A model generated the notes under the pieces. That model searched no databases. It saw only the letters and a list, made by a program, of their open reading frames with translations, and had not been told where the DNA came from. This document shows, one piece after another, positions 17,552 through 26,813 of a stretch of 62,563 nucleotides of DNA; positions within the stretch are counted from its first letter, which is position 1, and the number at the start of each line of letters is the position of its first letter. Both the position numbers and the translations under genes were made by a program. This DNA is from Fidelibacterota bacterium (GTDB lineage: Bacteria; Fidelibacterota; Marinisomatia; SCGC-AAA003-L08; D37C17), in contig SCKP01000004.1 of the NCBI GenBank assembly GCA_004124405.1, positions 1 to 62,563 of the forward strand. Reading direction: 5' to 3'.

Positions 17552-18418
17552 TTATCTCTTATACTTATCCTGGATAAGGACTTCCTCTACAATACCCATG
17601 AAATAGCCATCATATACACTATCGGTTAGCCAACTTCTTTCCTTATCTATTTCATCTTTGTTTACACGTTTCCACCAATATTTATTCTCACCATTCCATC
17701 TATAATTATGAGATCTTAAAATATCCTTGGTTTCATAAGGACTCTTAGAAGCAATAACCTCATAATAAGGTATTTGTGAATTGTTGATCAGTTCAACAAC
17801 TGGTTTATTATCTTTATTTGATGGATGGGTAAGTAGATGAATAACTGCATCAACATCATTCATTGCTCTATGACTATCATAATAAAAGCCATGCCAAATA
17901 GATAAAAGCTCCAGGGAACCTTTAACAAAACCACGGTTTAGCCAATCTATATCATTAACTGAGCAGGCCCATATTTTGTCTTTTGAAAGCGGCATGTATC
18001 TATCCATAAATGATCTATCAAATTTTGCATTATGGGCCACCATAATATCTGTAGCCTGCACAATTTCATTAACCTTATTCCAGTCAATTTCATGCCCTGC
18101 AACCATCTCATCATCTATACCTGTAATCTTACTGATTTTATCCTCTATAGGCATACCCGGATCTTGAAATGATTCATATGACTCTTCAAAAGAAATAATA
18201 TTCCCATCAGTTTTATCTATTTTGACAACCTTAAGGGCAATTTCTATAATTTTATCTTCCTCAGTATTAAGGCCAGTGGTTTCAAGATCTAAAAAACAGA
18301 TCTTAATTCCATTACTAAACAATGTCGTACCGCCAACCTGCTTAGCAAGGATCTCTTTATCAAGTTTATATAAATTGATTTTGCTGCCTGATTTTTTAAT
18401 TGATTTAATAAATGACAT
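17552..18418 (-). CDS. DEDDh 3'-5' exonuclease with C-terminal extension
   Basis: A 288-residue DnaQ-like exonuclease. The DEDDh set is complete: FLDLETTGLN (D, E), HNAKFDRSFMD (D) and HRAMNDVDAVIHLL (H, D). The last 80 residues form an extra module beginning PYYEVIASKSPYETKDILRS and containing a Trp-rich stretch (YRWNGENKYWWKRV), which may bind nucleic acid or a partner. This is not the replicative proofreading subunit: its neighbours are a RecB/Cas4-like nuclease and an alarmone hydrolase. Similar exonucleases occur in phages and in repair or defence loci. Start ATG at 18418, 11 nt after the nuclease gene. Confidence 0.87.
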   Translation of the reverse strand: MSFIKSIKKSGSKINLYKLDKEILAKQVGGTTLFSNGIKICFLDLETTGLNTEEDKIIEIALKVVKIDKTDGNIISFEESYESFQDPGMPIEDKISKITGIDDEMVAGHEIDWNKVNEIVQATDIMVAHNAKFDRSFMDRYMPLSKDKIWACSVNDIDWLNRGFVKGSLELLSIWHGFYYDSHRAMNDVDAVIHLLTHPSNKDNKPVVELINNSQIPYYEVIASKSPYETKDILRSHNYRWNGENKYWWKRVNKDEIDKERSWLTDSVYDGYFMGIVEEVLIQDKYKR

Positions 18419-18429
18419 ATAAATACTCT

Positions 18430-19137
18430 CTAATAATGTTTTAATATTGATACAATATGCTCTTTGAAGTAGGGTGTTAAATACCCATGAACCGTATTAG
18501 TATCTAGATGGATAATAAGCTGATCATCTAGCATAATATCATAATTTTTCTCCAGTAAATATCTATATAGTGACAACTGAAGAGCATAATGATTAAACTT
18601 ACAGTCTAGTAAATCATTAGTCTCTGGTTTATTCCCAGTTTTCATTTTATACGAATCTGTTTTGATCGCTTTAGATGTTTTCCAATCTAATATACTATAT
18701 TTTTTATTTACTTTATCAAATACAAGTAGATCCACAGTCCCAGCTATTTTTAATTCCTTACAGTATACAATAACCTCAGAAAATATATCATAATCTGACT
18801 TTTGTAAATATTTATTTAGCCAATTAACTCCTGCTATCGCCCTATCAATTTTAGGAGCCTTTTTAAGTTTAATATAATCTTCGATCTCTTTATGAACGGC
18901 GGTACCAAAAGTAGCCGTTAAATCCCATTCTTTAATTAAGTCTTCTGCGGATCTGCCTTTATATTTGGGAATTGTCGTAACAAGCTTATAAGCTACTGCC
19001 TCTTTATCAAACTTATCGAAGAACTCAGAAATACAAGTAGTTACGCTGGTAAACTCAATATCTTCATGGCCAGTTAGAATATATTTATGAGCTTCTTCTT
19101 CAAGCTTTATTTCACCATTTGGCTGGGAAAAGATCAT
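18430..19137 (-). CDS. PD-(D/E)XK nuclease, RecB/Cas4-like
   Basis: A 235-residue single-domain nuclease. The motifs of RecB/Cas4-type PD-(D/E)XK enzymes are in order: the helix motif GTAVHKEIEDYI, then AGTVDLLVFD (metal Asp), ILDWKTSK (D-x-K) and QLSLYRYLLE (the Q-x3-Y motif). The N-terminal region SVTTCISEFFDKFDKEAVAYKL resembles phage-type members of the family. No iron-sulfur Cys cluster like that of Cas4 is present. It should cut or resect DNA ends. Its start overlaps the end of the alarmone hydrolase gene by 4 nt (ATGA). Confidence 0.85.
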   Translation of the reverse strand: MIFSQPNGEIKLEEEAHKYILTGHEDIEFTSVTTCISEFFDKFDKEAVAYKLVTTIPKYKGRSAEDLIKEWDLTATFGTAVHKEIEDYIKLKKAPKIDRAIAGVNWLNKYLQKSDYDIFSEVIVYCKELKIAGTVDLLVFDKVNKKYSILDWKTSKAIKTDSYKMKTGNKPETNDLLDCKFNHYALQLSLYRYLLEKNYDIMLDDQLIIHLDTNTVHGYLTPYFKEHIVSILKHY

Positions 19138-19670
19138 TGCAATTTTTCTCTTCCCTTTTGAATACTATCCTTAAAATGATTTTCTAATTTTTCATTGACC
19201 TTCGGACAATTAGCAATAACTTTCTCTGCCCAATCAAAATATTCTAATCGTCGATGACTATTCCATCCGGTTGGGGGTGTATTGGTAATATCTGTTACAT
19301 TTGAGATTTTATCACCCAGCTTAATAAGCGCAGCACCTTCTGATATTTCTTTAGCATGGTCAATCTGTCTTTGTTTACGTTGAAGCCTTGGCAGAGTTTT
19401 ATCATCCGTTACCTCTTGCACCAAATTACAGACTCTTTCTCCAAAATTATCGATTAGCTCATCTATTGTCGTTTCTGTATCTTCAATTGTATCATGTAAC
19501 AGTGCTGCAGCTAAAACCTCAGGATCTTCTACATTACCAATTTCAGAGATTATCTTGGCTACAGATATTGGGTGATTGATATATGGTGAAACCTCTTCAT
19601 CCTTACGCCTCTGATCTCTATGTTTCTGGGCAGCAAAATGTGCCGCTTTTAATATAAGCTGACTACTCAT
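19134..19670 (-). CDS. Small alarmone hydrolase (MESH1-like HD domain)
   Basis: A 178-residue stand-alone HD hydrolase, the same length as MESH1-type proteins. Motifs of the RelA/SpoT hydrolase domain are visible: AAHFAAQKHRDQRRKD, the metal His in PYINHPISVA, AALLHDTIEDTETT (HD and ED), and IKLGDKISNVTDI (the late Asp). There is no synthetase, TGS or ACT domain. It is expected to remove the 3'-diphosphate from (p)ppGpp or a similar nucleotide, and some relatives act on NADPH. Leading an operon with two nucleases is unusual for this enzyme. Base use in the whole operon is more A+T-rich than in the flanking pyrimidine genes. Confidence 0.88.
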   Translation of the reverse strand: MSSQLILKAAHFAAQKHRDQRRKDEEVSPYINHPISVAKIISEIGNVEDPEVLAAALLHDTIEDTETTIDELIDNFGERVCNLVQEVTDDKTLPRLQRKQRQIDHAKEISEGAALIKLGDKISNVTDITNTPPTGWNSHRRLEYFDWAEKVIANCPKVNEKLENHFKDSIQKGREKLQ

Positions 19671-19882
19671 TATTTATAAATTCCTTCAATACAACTAAAC
19701 ATCTAGCTTCTAAATATATTAATAAAATGACCTAATTTAGTTGAAATTAACTATGACTAATACGTGACTAAATAAAATGCTCTCAATGAGCCAAAACTAC
19801 ACTAAACTGCATAAAAAAGCCTCTACAATTAGCAGAACCCTTTTTAATTTTATCCAGGTATTATCATTCAATTTTTAAAAAC

Positions 19883-19981
19883 ATGATCGATCACTCTCCT
19901 CACCAGGCACCCACCCTGTTTTATATCCTAGCGTTTATCACAATGGGCTATCTCATCTACAATCTGCGGCGCTCTCTTTGA
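19883..19981 (+). CDS. Possible 32-aa membrane peptide
   Basis: Inside the 545-nt interval between the alarmone hydrolase and the pyrimidine operon, an ATG at 19883 opens a 32-codon frame (MIDHSPHQAPTLFYILAF at the start, ending YNLRRSL) with one hydrophobic segment and a positive end. There is no obvious SD, so this is tentative. The rest of the interval holds the hairpin at 20075 and the promoter at 20146, with nothing else recognisable. Confidence 0.28.
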   Translation: MIDHSPHQAPTLFYILAFITMGYLIYNLRRSL

Positions 19982-20074
19982 CAAAATATAAAGGTGTGTA
20001 ATAACGGTGCAGAAAATAAAATTACTATATTGAGAAATCTTTTATTGTTTAATTTTTCTAAATATAGGGTACCT

Positions 20075-20101
20075 GTTGCTTTATTAAGCAGCGACTTTTT
20101 T
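20075..20101 (+). terminator. Rho-independent terminator-like hairpin
   Basis: GTTGCTT (20075-20081) pairs with AAGCAGC (20086-20092) around a TATT loop, followed by GAC and six T (20096-20101). It sits ahead of the pyrimidine operon promoter and would insulate it from upstream transcription. Confidence 0.55.
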
Positions 20102-20145
20102 GTGTAAAGACCGGTAAAACTTAGATTAAATTAAAGTGGATATAG

Positions 20146-20176
20146 TTGACTGAAATGGATGGTTTGAAGGCATAAA
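20146..20176 (+). promoter_or_regulatory. Probable sigma70-type promoter of the pyrimidine operon
   Basis: TTGACT at 20146-20151 (five of six bases to TTGACA) followed after 18-19 bases by GCATAAA near 20170-20176 as a weak -10. It lies 40 nt before the mmsA start, downstream of the terminator-like hairpin. No operator palindrome is evident around it. Confidence 0.35.
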
Positions 20177-20215
20177 TGAGAGTTAATATCACATGGTAAT
20201 TATGGAATTAAATCA

Positions 20216-21670
20216 ATGAAATACACCAGCCTCTCCAATTTTATTAATGGTACCTATAGTTACTCCAACGGGGAATATTTAGACGTATTCAGTCCGCTGA
20301 ATGGCGAAGTCATTTCTCAGGTACCACTCTCCTCAGCCGCTGTGGTAGATGAGGCGGTCACCGGAGCAATGCAGGCATTTCCTGCCTGGTCAGAACTGCC
20401 GATTAAGGAAAGGGTTCAGGTTTTTTATCGCTATCGTAATCTCCTGGAAAAGTACTTCGAGGAGCTGGCGGCACTGATTTCTGAAGAAAATGGAAAAACA
20501 TTAGACGAGTCGAGAGCGGAGGTAAGTGTCTCCATTGAGATGGTAGAGTTCGCTACATCTCTACCACAGCTCTGTATTGGAGAAATTGAGGAAGTAAGCC
20601 GCGGTGTGGAATGCCGTTCAACGCGGTATCCCATCGGTGTGGTGGCAAGTATCACGCCATTTAACTTCCCCAACATGGTTCCAAACTGGACCATTCCCAA
20701 TGCCATTACCCTGGGAAACACTATGATCCTGAAACCATCCGAACAGGTCCCATTAAGCAGCAACAGAATCACTGAACTGCTTACTGAGGCAGGTTTACCG
20801 GAAGGGGTATTAAATATTGTTCATGGCGGCAGGGAAGCTGTCGAAGCTATATGCGATCATCCCGGAATTGACGCGGTCAGTTTTGTGGGGTCTACCAAGG
20901 TAGCAAAAATTGTCTACCAGAGGGCAGCTGCAAGTTTCAAACGGGCTTTGTGTCTGGGTGGTGCAAAAAACCACCTCATTGTTCTGCCTGATGCCAATGA
21001 AGAAATGACTGCATCCAACGTGGCAGCCTCCATGGCCGGCTGTGCGGGACAACGCTGCATGGCTGCTTCTGCAATGGTTGCAGTTGGCGAAGTGGACTCT
21101 ATTATTGACAGGCTCTGTGAAGAAGCAAAAAAAATTATTCCTGGTAAAAACCTTGGTGCTATTATTTCAACACAGGCAAAAGAACGGATTGAAGGCTACA
21201 TAACGGAGGCAGTAGCAGAGGGAGCACGTATTCTTGTGGATGGCCGCAACACCAAGGTCAAAGGCAGTGAGGGAGGCTATTATATAGGCCCAACTATAAT
21301 TGACCAGGTGACACCGGATATGAAAATTGCGAAAGAAGAGGTTTTTGGTCCGGTACTTGCGATCATGAGAGTATCCACGGTAGATGAAGCTTTACAGATA
21401 GAAAATAGTTCGGTTTATGGTAATGCAGCCTCGGTGTTCACGCAGTCGGGAAGTCTCGCAAATTATGTTGCAGAACGGGTTAGCGCTGGCATGATAGGTG
21501 TCAATATTGGCGTTCCCGTTCCTAGGGAACCCTTCTCTTTCGGCGGCTGGAATGAATCCAAGTTTGGCTCCGGAGATATTACGGGAAAAAGCTCCATCGA
21601 GTTCTGGACGAAACTTAAAAAAACCACCACCAAGTGGAATCCTGAAGCCAGAACCAACTGGATGAGTTAA
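20216..21670 (+). CDS. mmsA: CoA-acylating (methyl)malonate-semialdehyde dehydrogenase
   Basis: A 484-residue aldehyde dehydrogenase of the CoA-dependent MMSDH type. The signature segments are ITPFNFPNMVPNWTIPNAI, KPSEQVPLSS, FVGSTKVAK, LGGAKNHLIVLPDA and the active Cys in GQRCMAASAMV. It converts malonate semialdehyde (from uracil) to acetyl-CoA and methylmalonate semialdehyde (from thymine) to propionyl-CoA, using NAD+ and CoA. As first gene of the operon it provides the final step of reductive pyrimidine breakdown. Normal family length, and ATG start after a weak SD. Confidence 0.95.
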   Translation: MKYTSLSNFINGTYSYSNGEYLDVFSPLNGEVISQVPLSSAAVVDEAVTGAMQAFPAWSELPIKERVQVFYRYRNLLEKYFEELAALISEENGKTLDESRAEVSVSIEMVEFATSLPQLCIGEIEEVSRGVECRSTRYPIGVVASITPFNFPNMVPNWTIPNAITLGNTMILKPSEQVPLSSNRITELLTEAGLPEGVLNIVHGGREAVEAICDHPGIDAVSFVGSTKVAKIVYQRAAASFKRALCLGGAKNHLIVLPDANEEMTASNVAASMAGCAGQRCMAASAMVAVGEVDSIIDRLCEEAKKIIPGKNLGAIISTQAKERIEGYITEAVAEGARILVDGRNTKVKGSEGGYYIGPTIIDQVTPDMKIAKEEVFGPVLAIMRVSTVDEALQIENSSVYGNAASVFTQSGSLANYVAERVSAGMIGVNIGVPVPREPFSFGGWNESKFGSGDITGKSSIEFWTKLKKTTTKWNPEARTNWMS

Positions 21671-21718
21671 TTCTTTTAATCCCTTATATTTTTTTCTATC
21701 TCAACCGGAAATTCTTAA

Positions 21719-23119
21719 ATGAATGACAAAGAAGTAAAACATAACCTCCTGTACGGCATTGATGATAAACCGCCCCTGGTGGAGACCGCCGTTTTGGGCC
21801 TGCAGCATTATCTCACAATGTTTGGTTCTACTTTGGCCATACCTCTTCTGGTTGCACCGGCTTTAGGAATCACCGATCCGGTTGAAAAAGGATGGCTGAT
21901 TGCCACTATGTTCTTTGTCAGCGGAATTACCACCCTGCTGCAGACGACCTGGGGCAACCGTCTTCCCATTGTCCAGGGGGGAACATTCTCATTTTTAGCA
22001 CCTACATTCGCAATCTGCGGAATGGCAGCCCTGGCAAATTCTGGCTGGGAAGTACGGATACAGCATGTTCAGGGGGCTATTATCGCCGGTTCACTGGTTG
22101 AGATCGCCGTGGGCGCTACCGGACTGGTGGGCAGGCTTCTCCGTTTCGTTGGACCCATTACCATTGCCCCTACCATTGCCCTCATTGGATTGTCTCTTTT
22201 TAAATTTGGTGCTCCCATGGCGGGATCACACTGGCCCATTGGCGGGCTGACAATAATTCTCATAATACTATTCAGTCAGTATCTTAAATCAAGATACCGT
22301 TCGGTTGCACTCTATCCCATTTTGCTGGCAATCCTGACAGCCTGGGCTGTGGCAGCCATCTGTTCAGTGCTAGGTGTTTTTACTGAAAACCACCCTTCTT
22401 TTACCAATATGGAAAATCTGCGGAATACACCCTGGTTTCGGGTGCCGTACCCTTTTCAATGGGGACTGCCTCAGTTTGGCGCTGCTGCATTTATCGGCAT
22501 GCTGGCTGGTTATATTGCCTCAATGGTTGAATCCATTGGTGATTATTATGCATGTGCACGTCTTTCTGGAGCACCTATACCGGATAAAAAAACAATTAAC
22601 AGAGGTATTACTTTTGAGGGGATTGGCTGTTTTATAGCTGGGATTTTCGGGACGGGAAACGGTACCACTTCCTACAGCGAAAATATTGGCGCAATCGGGC
22701 TTACCCGTGTGGGATCAAGAAGAGTGGTTCAAGCCGGAGCCGTCATCATGATCCTGCTGGGCATGGTATCTAAGTTTGGCGCTCTTTTTACCACTATTCC
22801 AAGCCCCATTGTAGGTGGTATGTATTGTGCCATGTTCGGGATGATCACGGCTGTGGGACTCTCTAATCTCCAATTTGTGGATTTGAATTCGACCCGCAAT
22901 CTTTTTATTCTTGGTTTTGCGTTTTTCATGGGGTTGAGTGTACCGGAATATTTTGCCGTTCACCCGGTAACCCTCGAACCTGAATGGCTGGCAAACATAA
23001 TCAACACACTGGGCAGTACCGGCATGGCAGTAGGCGCTTTTATTGCTCTTTTATTGGACAACACTATCCCGGGAACTGCAGAGGAGCGGGGACTTACTGC
23101 ATGGAGTCAAAACAATTAA
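21719..23119 (+). CDS. NCS2 family nucleobase permease (uracil/xanthine type)
   Basis: A 466-residue inner-membrane transporter with about 14 hydrophobic segments. The NCS2 hallmarks are visible: GLQHYLTMFGSTLAIPLL near the N-terminus (the Q-H motif), the segment GMLAGYIASMVESIGDYYACARL with the substrate-binding Glu, and the motif GNGTTSYSENIGAIGLTRVGSRR. It should import uracil, thymine or related bases with a cation. Position 2 in the pyrimidine operon makes pyrimidine bases the probable substrate, although sequence similarity to animal SLC23-type members leaves purines possible. Confidence 0.92.
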   Translation: MNDKEVKHNLLYGIDDKPPLVETAVLGLQHYLTMFGSTLAIPLLVAPALGITDPVEKGWLIATMFFVSGITTLLQTTWGNRLPIVQGGTFSFLAPTFAICGMAALANSGWEVRIQHVQGAIIAGSLVEIAVGATGLVGRLLRFVGPITIAPTIALIGLSLFKFGAPMAGSHWPIGGLTIILIILFSQYLKSRYRSVALYPILLAILTAWAVAAICSVLGVFTENHPSFTNMENLRNTPWFRVPYPFQWGLPQFGAAAFIGMLAGYIASMVESIGDYYACARLSGAPIPDKKTINRGITFEGIGCFIAGIFGTGNGTTSYSENIGAIGLTRVGSRRVVQAGAVIMILLGMVSKFGALFTTIPSPIVGGMYCAMFGMITAVGLSNLQFVDLNSTRNLFILGFAFFMGLSVPEYFAVHPVTLEPEWLANIINTLGSTGMAVGAFIALLLDNTIPGTAEERGLTAWSQNN

Positions 23120-23147
23120 TGATTAAATTTGACAGGAAAATCACAGA

Positions 23148-24536
23148 ATGTCACTGCTAATAAAAAACGGTCGGGTCATCACAGCTGTAGATGATTATAA
23201 AGGGGATGTATTTATAGAAAATGAGACGATTACCCTGATTGGGGAAAGTCTGGAGATGGAGGCTGACAGGGTCATCGATGCTAAGGACAAATATGTTATT
23301 CCTGGCGGTATTGATCCTCATACGCACCTTGACATGCCTTTTGCCGGTACGGTTTCCGTAGATGATTTTGAAACAGGAACCCGGGCAGCGGCTCACGGCG
23401 GCACTACCACCCTGATTGATTTTGCCATCCAGACTAAAGGACGCTCCACATTGGAAGCGCTGGATACATGGCACCAAAAAGCCCAGGGGAAGACAGCGAT
23501 AGACTATGGTTTTCACATGATCATCACTGATCTGGAAGATAAGCGGATGCCGGAGATGCGAAAACTTGCCGATGAAGGGGTGACCTCGTACAAACTATTC
23601 ATGGCCTATCCGGGTGTGCTGTATGCAGACGACGGAACAATATACCGTGCCATGCGAAAAGCAGGCGAAGATGGTACGGTGATCTGTATGCACGCGGAAA
23701 ACGGAATTGTCATTGATGAAATTGTAAAACTGGCCCTGGCTGAAGGTAAAACAGATCCAAAATGGCATGCTCTCACACGCCCCACAAGAATGGAAGCGGA
23801 AGGAGTTCACCGCGCCATTGCTATTGCAGAAGTAGCCGATGTTCCGGTTTACATTGTCCATCTATCTTCCGCTGATGCCCTGGAACAGGTAGTGCTGGCC
23901 CGGGACAGGGGTGTTCACGCTTTTGCTGAAACTTGTCCACAGTACCTTTTCCTGGATCACTCCTACTACGAGCAGGAGGGTTTTGAGGGGGCAAAATATG
24001 TCATGACACCACCCCTGCGGGAAAAGTGGAACCAGGATGAACTTTGGAGAGGATTACAGATGGGTGACCTGATGTCCATTTCCACCGATCACTGCCCCTT
24101 CTGTTTTAAGGAACAAAAAGAGCGGGGTATTAATGATTTTTCTAAAATTCCCAATGGCGGTCCCGGGATAGAGAACCGCATGAGCCTGGTCTTTAATGGC
24201 GGGGTTGTTGGAGAGCGAATTTCACTGAACAGATTTGTAGAGTTGACCTCAACGGCAGCAGCTAAAATGTTCGGATTGTTCCCTAAAAAAGGAACTGTTG
24301 CCGTGGGCAGCGATGCCGATATTGTAATTTTCAACCCGGACCGAAAGGAGACCATCAGTGTGAATAATGCAGTGACGCATCATATGAATGTGGACTATAA
24401 CGCCTATGAAGGCTTTGAGGTGACCGGTGTATCCGAAACGGTCATTTCCCGGGGAAAGATTATCGTTGAGAATTGCGAATATGTGGGGAAGAAGGGCGAT
24501 GGTCAATTTTTGAAGCGTGGACTGTATTCGGGTTAA
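23148..24536 (+). CDS. hydA: Dihydropyrimidinase
   Basis: A 462-residue cyclic amidohydrolase that opens 5,6-dihydrouracil and dihydrothymine to the N-carbamoyl beta-amino acids. Binuclear metal site residues are all present: PHTHLDMPF, the carbamylated Lys in SYKLFMAYPG, CMHAENG, YIVHLSSADAL and STDHCPF. Length is normal, and the C-terminal beta-sandwich with DADIVIFNPD is intact. It follows the permease closely and precedes beta-ureidopropionase, which takes its product. Confidence 0.95.
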   Translation: MSLLIKNGRVITAVDDYKGDVFIENETITLIGESLEMEADRVIDAKDKYVIPGGIDPHTHLDMPFAGTVSVDDFETGTRAAAHGGTTTLIDFAIQTKGRSTLEALDTWHQKAQGKTAIDYGFHMIITDLEDKRMPEMRKLADEGVTSYKLFMAYPGVLYADDGTIYRAMRKAGEDGTVICMHAENGIVIDEIVKLALAEGKTDPKWHALTRPTRMEAEGVHRAIAIAEVADVPVYIVHLSSADALEQVVLARDRGVHAFAETCPQYLFLDHSYYEQEGFEGAKYVMTPPLREKWNQDELWRGLQMGDLMSISTDHCPFCFKEQKERGINDFSKIPNGGPGIENRMSLVFNGGVVGERISLNRFVELTSTAAAKMFGLFPKKGTVAVGSDADIVIFNPDRKETISVNNAVTHHMNVDYNAYEGFEVTGVSETVISRGKIIVENCEYVGKKGDGQFLKRGLYSG

Positions 24537-24616
24537 CAGATAACTATTTTTGATAAAAACGCTGAAAACCAGGTGATAGGAGCGGTTTTTCGAAGCGGTT
24601 TGTTTAGGAGCTAATT

Positions 24617-25483
24617 ATGGCAAGAATTGTAAAAACAGGTTTGATACAAATAAGCATTCCCAAGTCAGAGGGAGATGGAACAATTGCAGAAATCAAGGAA
24701 GCAATCATTCAGAAACATATACCCTTTATTGAGGATGCAGGAAAGCAGGGTGTTCAGATTCTTTGTCTGCAGGAAATTTTTAATACACCCTATTTCTGTC
24801 CTGGTCAGGATGCCAAGTGGTATGCCTCAGCAGAATCAATTCCCGGACCTACCATAGAACAGATGCAGGAATATGCAAAGAAGTATCAAATGGTCATGGT
24901 AGTTCCCATTTTTGAAAAAGAACAAGCAGGCGTACTATATAACAGCGCAGCTGTTATTGATGCAGATGGAAAGTACATCGGAAAATACCGCAAGACGCAC
25001 ATACCGCACACTGCAGGATTCTGGGAAAAATTCTTCTTCCGGCCGGGTAATCTTGGCTATCCTGTGTTTGAAACGGCTTATGCCAAAGTAGGAGTTTACA
25101 TCTGTTATGACCGTCATTTTCCTGAAGGAGCCCGTGCCCTTGGACTGAATGGCGCCGAGATTGTTTACAACCCATCTGCCACAGTAAAAGGATTATCGCA
25201 GTACCTCTGGAAGCTGGAACAGCCGGCACATGCCGTGGCAAATGGCTATTTCATGGGCTGTATCAATCGAGTCGGAATCGAAAAACCGTGGAATCTGGGT
25301 GAATTTTACGGCAGCTCTTATTTTGTCGATCCAAGAGGACAAATAGTTGCGATTGCGTCAGAGGATAAAGATGAATTGCTGGTAACTGAAATCGATCTCG
25401 AACTAATAGATGAAGTTCGGGCTACGTGGCAGTTCTTTAGAGACAGGAGGCCGGAAGCGTACCAAGATTTGACTGCGCTTTAA
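24617..25483 (+). CDS. Beta-ureidopropionase (N-carbamoyl-beta-alanine amidohydrolase)
   Basis: A 288-residue carbon-nitrogen hydrolase. The Glu-Lys-Cys triad is seen in LCLQEIFNTPYFC, YRKTHIPH and YICYDRHFPEGAR. The segments around FFRPGNLGYPVFET and YFVDPRGQIVA match the beta-alanine synthase / N-carbamoylputrescine amidase branch. In this operon it would cleave N-carbamoyl-beta-alanine to beta-alanine, CO2 and ammonia. The start ATG follows GGAG at good spacing. Confidence 0.92.
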   Translation: MARIVKTGLIQISIPKSEGDGTIAEIKEAIIQKHIPFIEDAGKQGVQILCLQEIFNTPYFCPGQDAKWYASAESIPGPTIEQMQEYAKKYQMVMVVPIFEKEQAGVLYNSAAVIDADGKYIGKYRKTHIPHTAGFWEKFFFRPGNLGYPVFETAYAKVGVYICYDRHFPEGARALGLNGAEIVYNPSATVKGLSQYLWKLEQPAHAVANGYFMGCINRVGIEKPWNLGEFYGSSYFVDPRGQIVAIASEDKDELLVTEIDLELIDEVRATWQFFRDRRPEAYQDLTAL

Positions 25484-25503
25484 TAAAAAAATTGGAGAAC
25501 AGG

Positions 25504-26805
25504 ATGAACAGTGAAGCCGTAAGAAAAAAACACAAAGAGTATCTTTTCCCAGCTGTAAAAAATTATTACAAAACCCCCATTGCGGTTTCTAAAGCCAAAG
25601 GAGCACGGCTGGAGGATATGGAGGGTAACTCCTATCTTGATTTTTTTGGGGGAATTTTGACCATCTCTGTAGGGCATGCCAATGAGGAAGTTAACAGGGC
25701 AATCATAACGCAGATCAATAATCTGACTCACATTTCATCTCTCTATCCTACTTTACCTGTTGTAGAGTTTGCAGAAATGCTTGTTAATCTTGCTCCCGGA
25801 AAACTTGAAAAATGCTTTTTTACAGCTTCCGGGACTGAGGCGGATGAAACTGCTGTTATGATGGCGCAGCTCTACACTGGAAACAGTGAGCTGATTGCCC
25901 TCCGGCATGGTTATTCAGGTCGGTCGCTTTTGGCTCAGTCACTCACTGCCCACGCTTCCTGGAGGGCTTTACCGACACAAGTTTCCGCAATCAAACATGC
26001 TCTCTCTCCCTACTGCTACCGCTGCCCCCTTAAGCTCACCTATCCTGAGTGTGGAGTTGCCTGCGCAGAAGATGTGGAAGAATTGATCCAGACCACTACA
26101 ACCGGCCAGGTAGCCGGGATACTGGTAGAACCGATCCAGGGAGTTGGCGGGATTATTACTCCGCCGCCAGAGTATTTCAAAATTGTAGCTGAAATCGTTC
26201 GCAGATATGGAGGGTTATTTATTTCTGATGAAGTCCAGACCGGTTTTGGTCGTACAGGGAAAATGTGGGGGATTGAGCATTATGATGTTGAGCCGGACAT
26301 GATAACCGTGGCAAAGGGAATTGCCAACGGGATGCCTATCGCTGCTGTTGTAACCACAAGCGACATTGCCGCTTCTCTCACCAAGAATACGATCTCTACT
26401 TTTGGAGGCAATCCTGTAAGTTGCGCAGCCGCCAAGGCAACTATCAATGTGATCCAGCGGGATAAATTGGACAAAAATGCTGCAGAGATGGGTAACATCC
26501 TGAGAAAGGGCCTGGAAGAGCTACAGGAAAAGTACCCGAAGGTCATTGGTGATGTAAGAGGTAAGGGTCTGATGCAGGCAATTGAATTGGTGGTGGATGA
26601 GACAAAGAAAGACCGCACCCCGAATCCAGCTGCTGCTGATCAACTGATGGAAGAGACAAAGGCCCGTGGTCTTCTCATAGGCCGGGGCGGACTTTATGCG
26701 AATGCCATGCGAATTTCACCACCCCTGAATATTACCAGGAGTGAGGTGGAAGAAGCCCTGGGGATTTTAAGCGACAGTTTTGCTGCCATGGACTGTATTA
26801 ATTAA
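25504..26805 (+). CDS. Class III aminotransferase, beta-alanine / 3-aminoisobutyrate type
   Basis: A 433-residue PLP omega-aminotransferase. Markers: DMEGNSYLDFFGGILTISVGH near the N-terminus, FTASGTEADETAVMMA, ISDEVQTGFGRTGKMWG (the Asp that holds PLP), and VAKGIANGMPIAAV with the Schiff-base Lys. It resembles AGXT2-like enzymes that move the amino group from beta-alanine or 3-aminoisobutyrate to pyruvate or glyoxylate. It would make the semialdehydes used by the mmsA product. The ATG at 25504 has GGAG upstream; a TTG at 25492 in the same frame is less likely. Confidence 0.9.
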   Translation: MNSEAVRKKHKEYLFPAVKNYYKTPIAVSKAKGARLEDMEGNSYLDFFGGILTISVGHANEEVNRAIITQINNLTHISSLYPTLPVVEFAEMLVNLAPGKLEKCFFTASGTEADETAVMMAQLYTGNSELIALRHGYSGRSLLAQSLTAHASWRALPTQVSAIKHALSPYCYRCPLKLTYPECGVACAEDVEELIQTTTTGQVAGILVEPIQGVGGIITPPPEYFKIVAEIVRRYGGLFISDEVQTGFGRTGKMWGIEHYDVEPDMITVAKGIANGMPIAAVVTTSDIAASLTKNTISTFGGNPVSCAAAKATINVIQRDKLDKNAAEMGNILRKGLEELQEKYPKVIGDVRGKGLMQAIELVVDETKKDRTPNPAAADQLMEETKARGLLIGRGGLYANAMRISPPLNITRSEVEEALGILSDSFAAMDCIN

Positions 26806-26813
26806 GATGCTTC

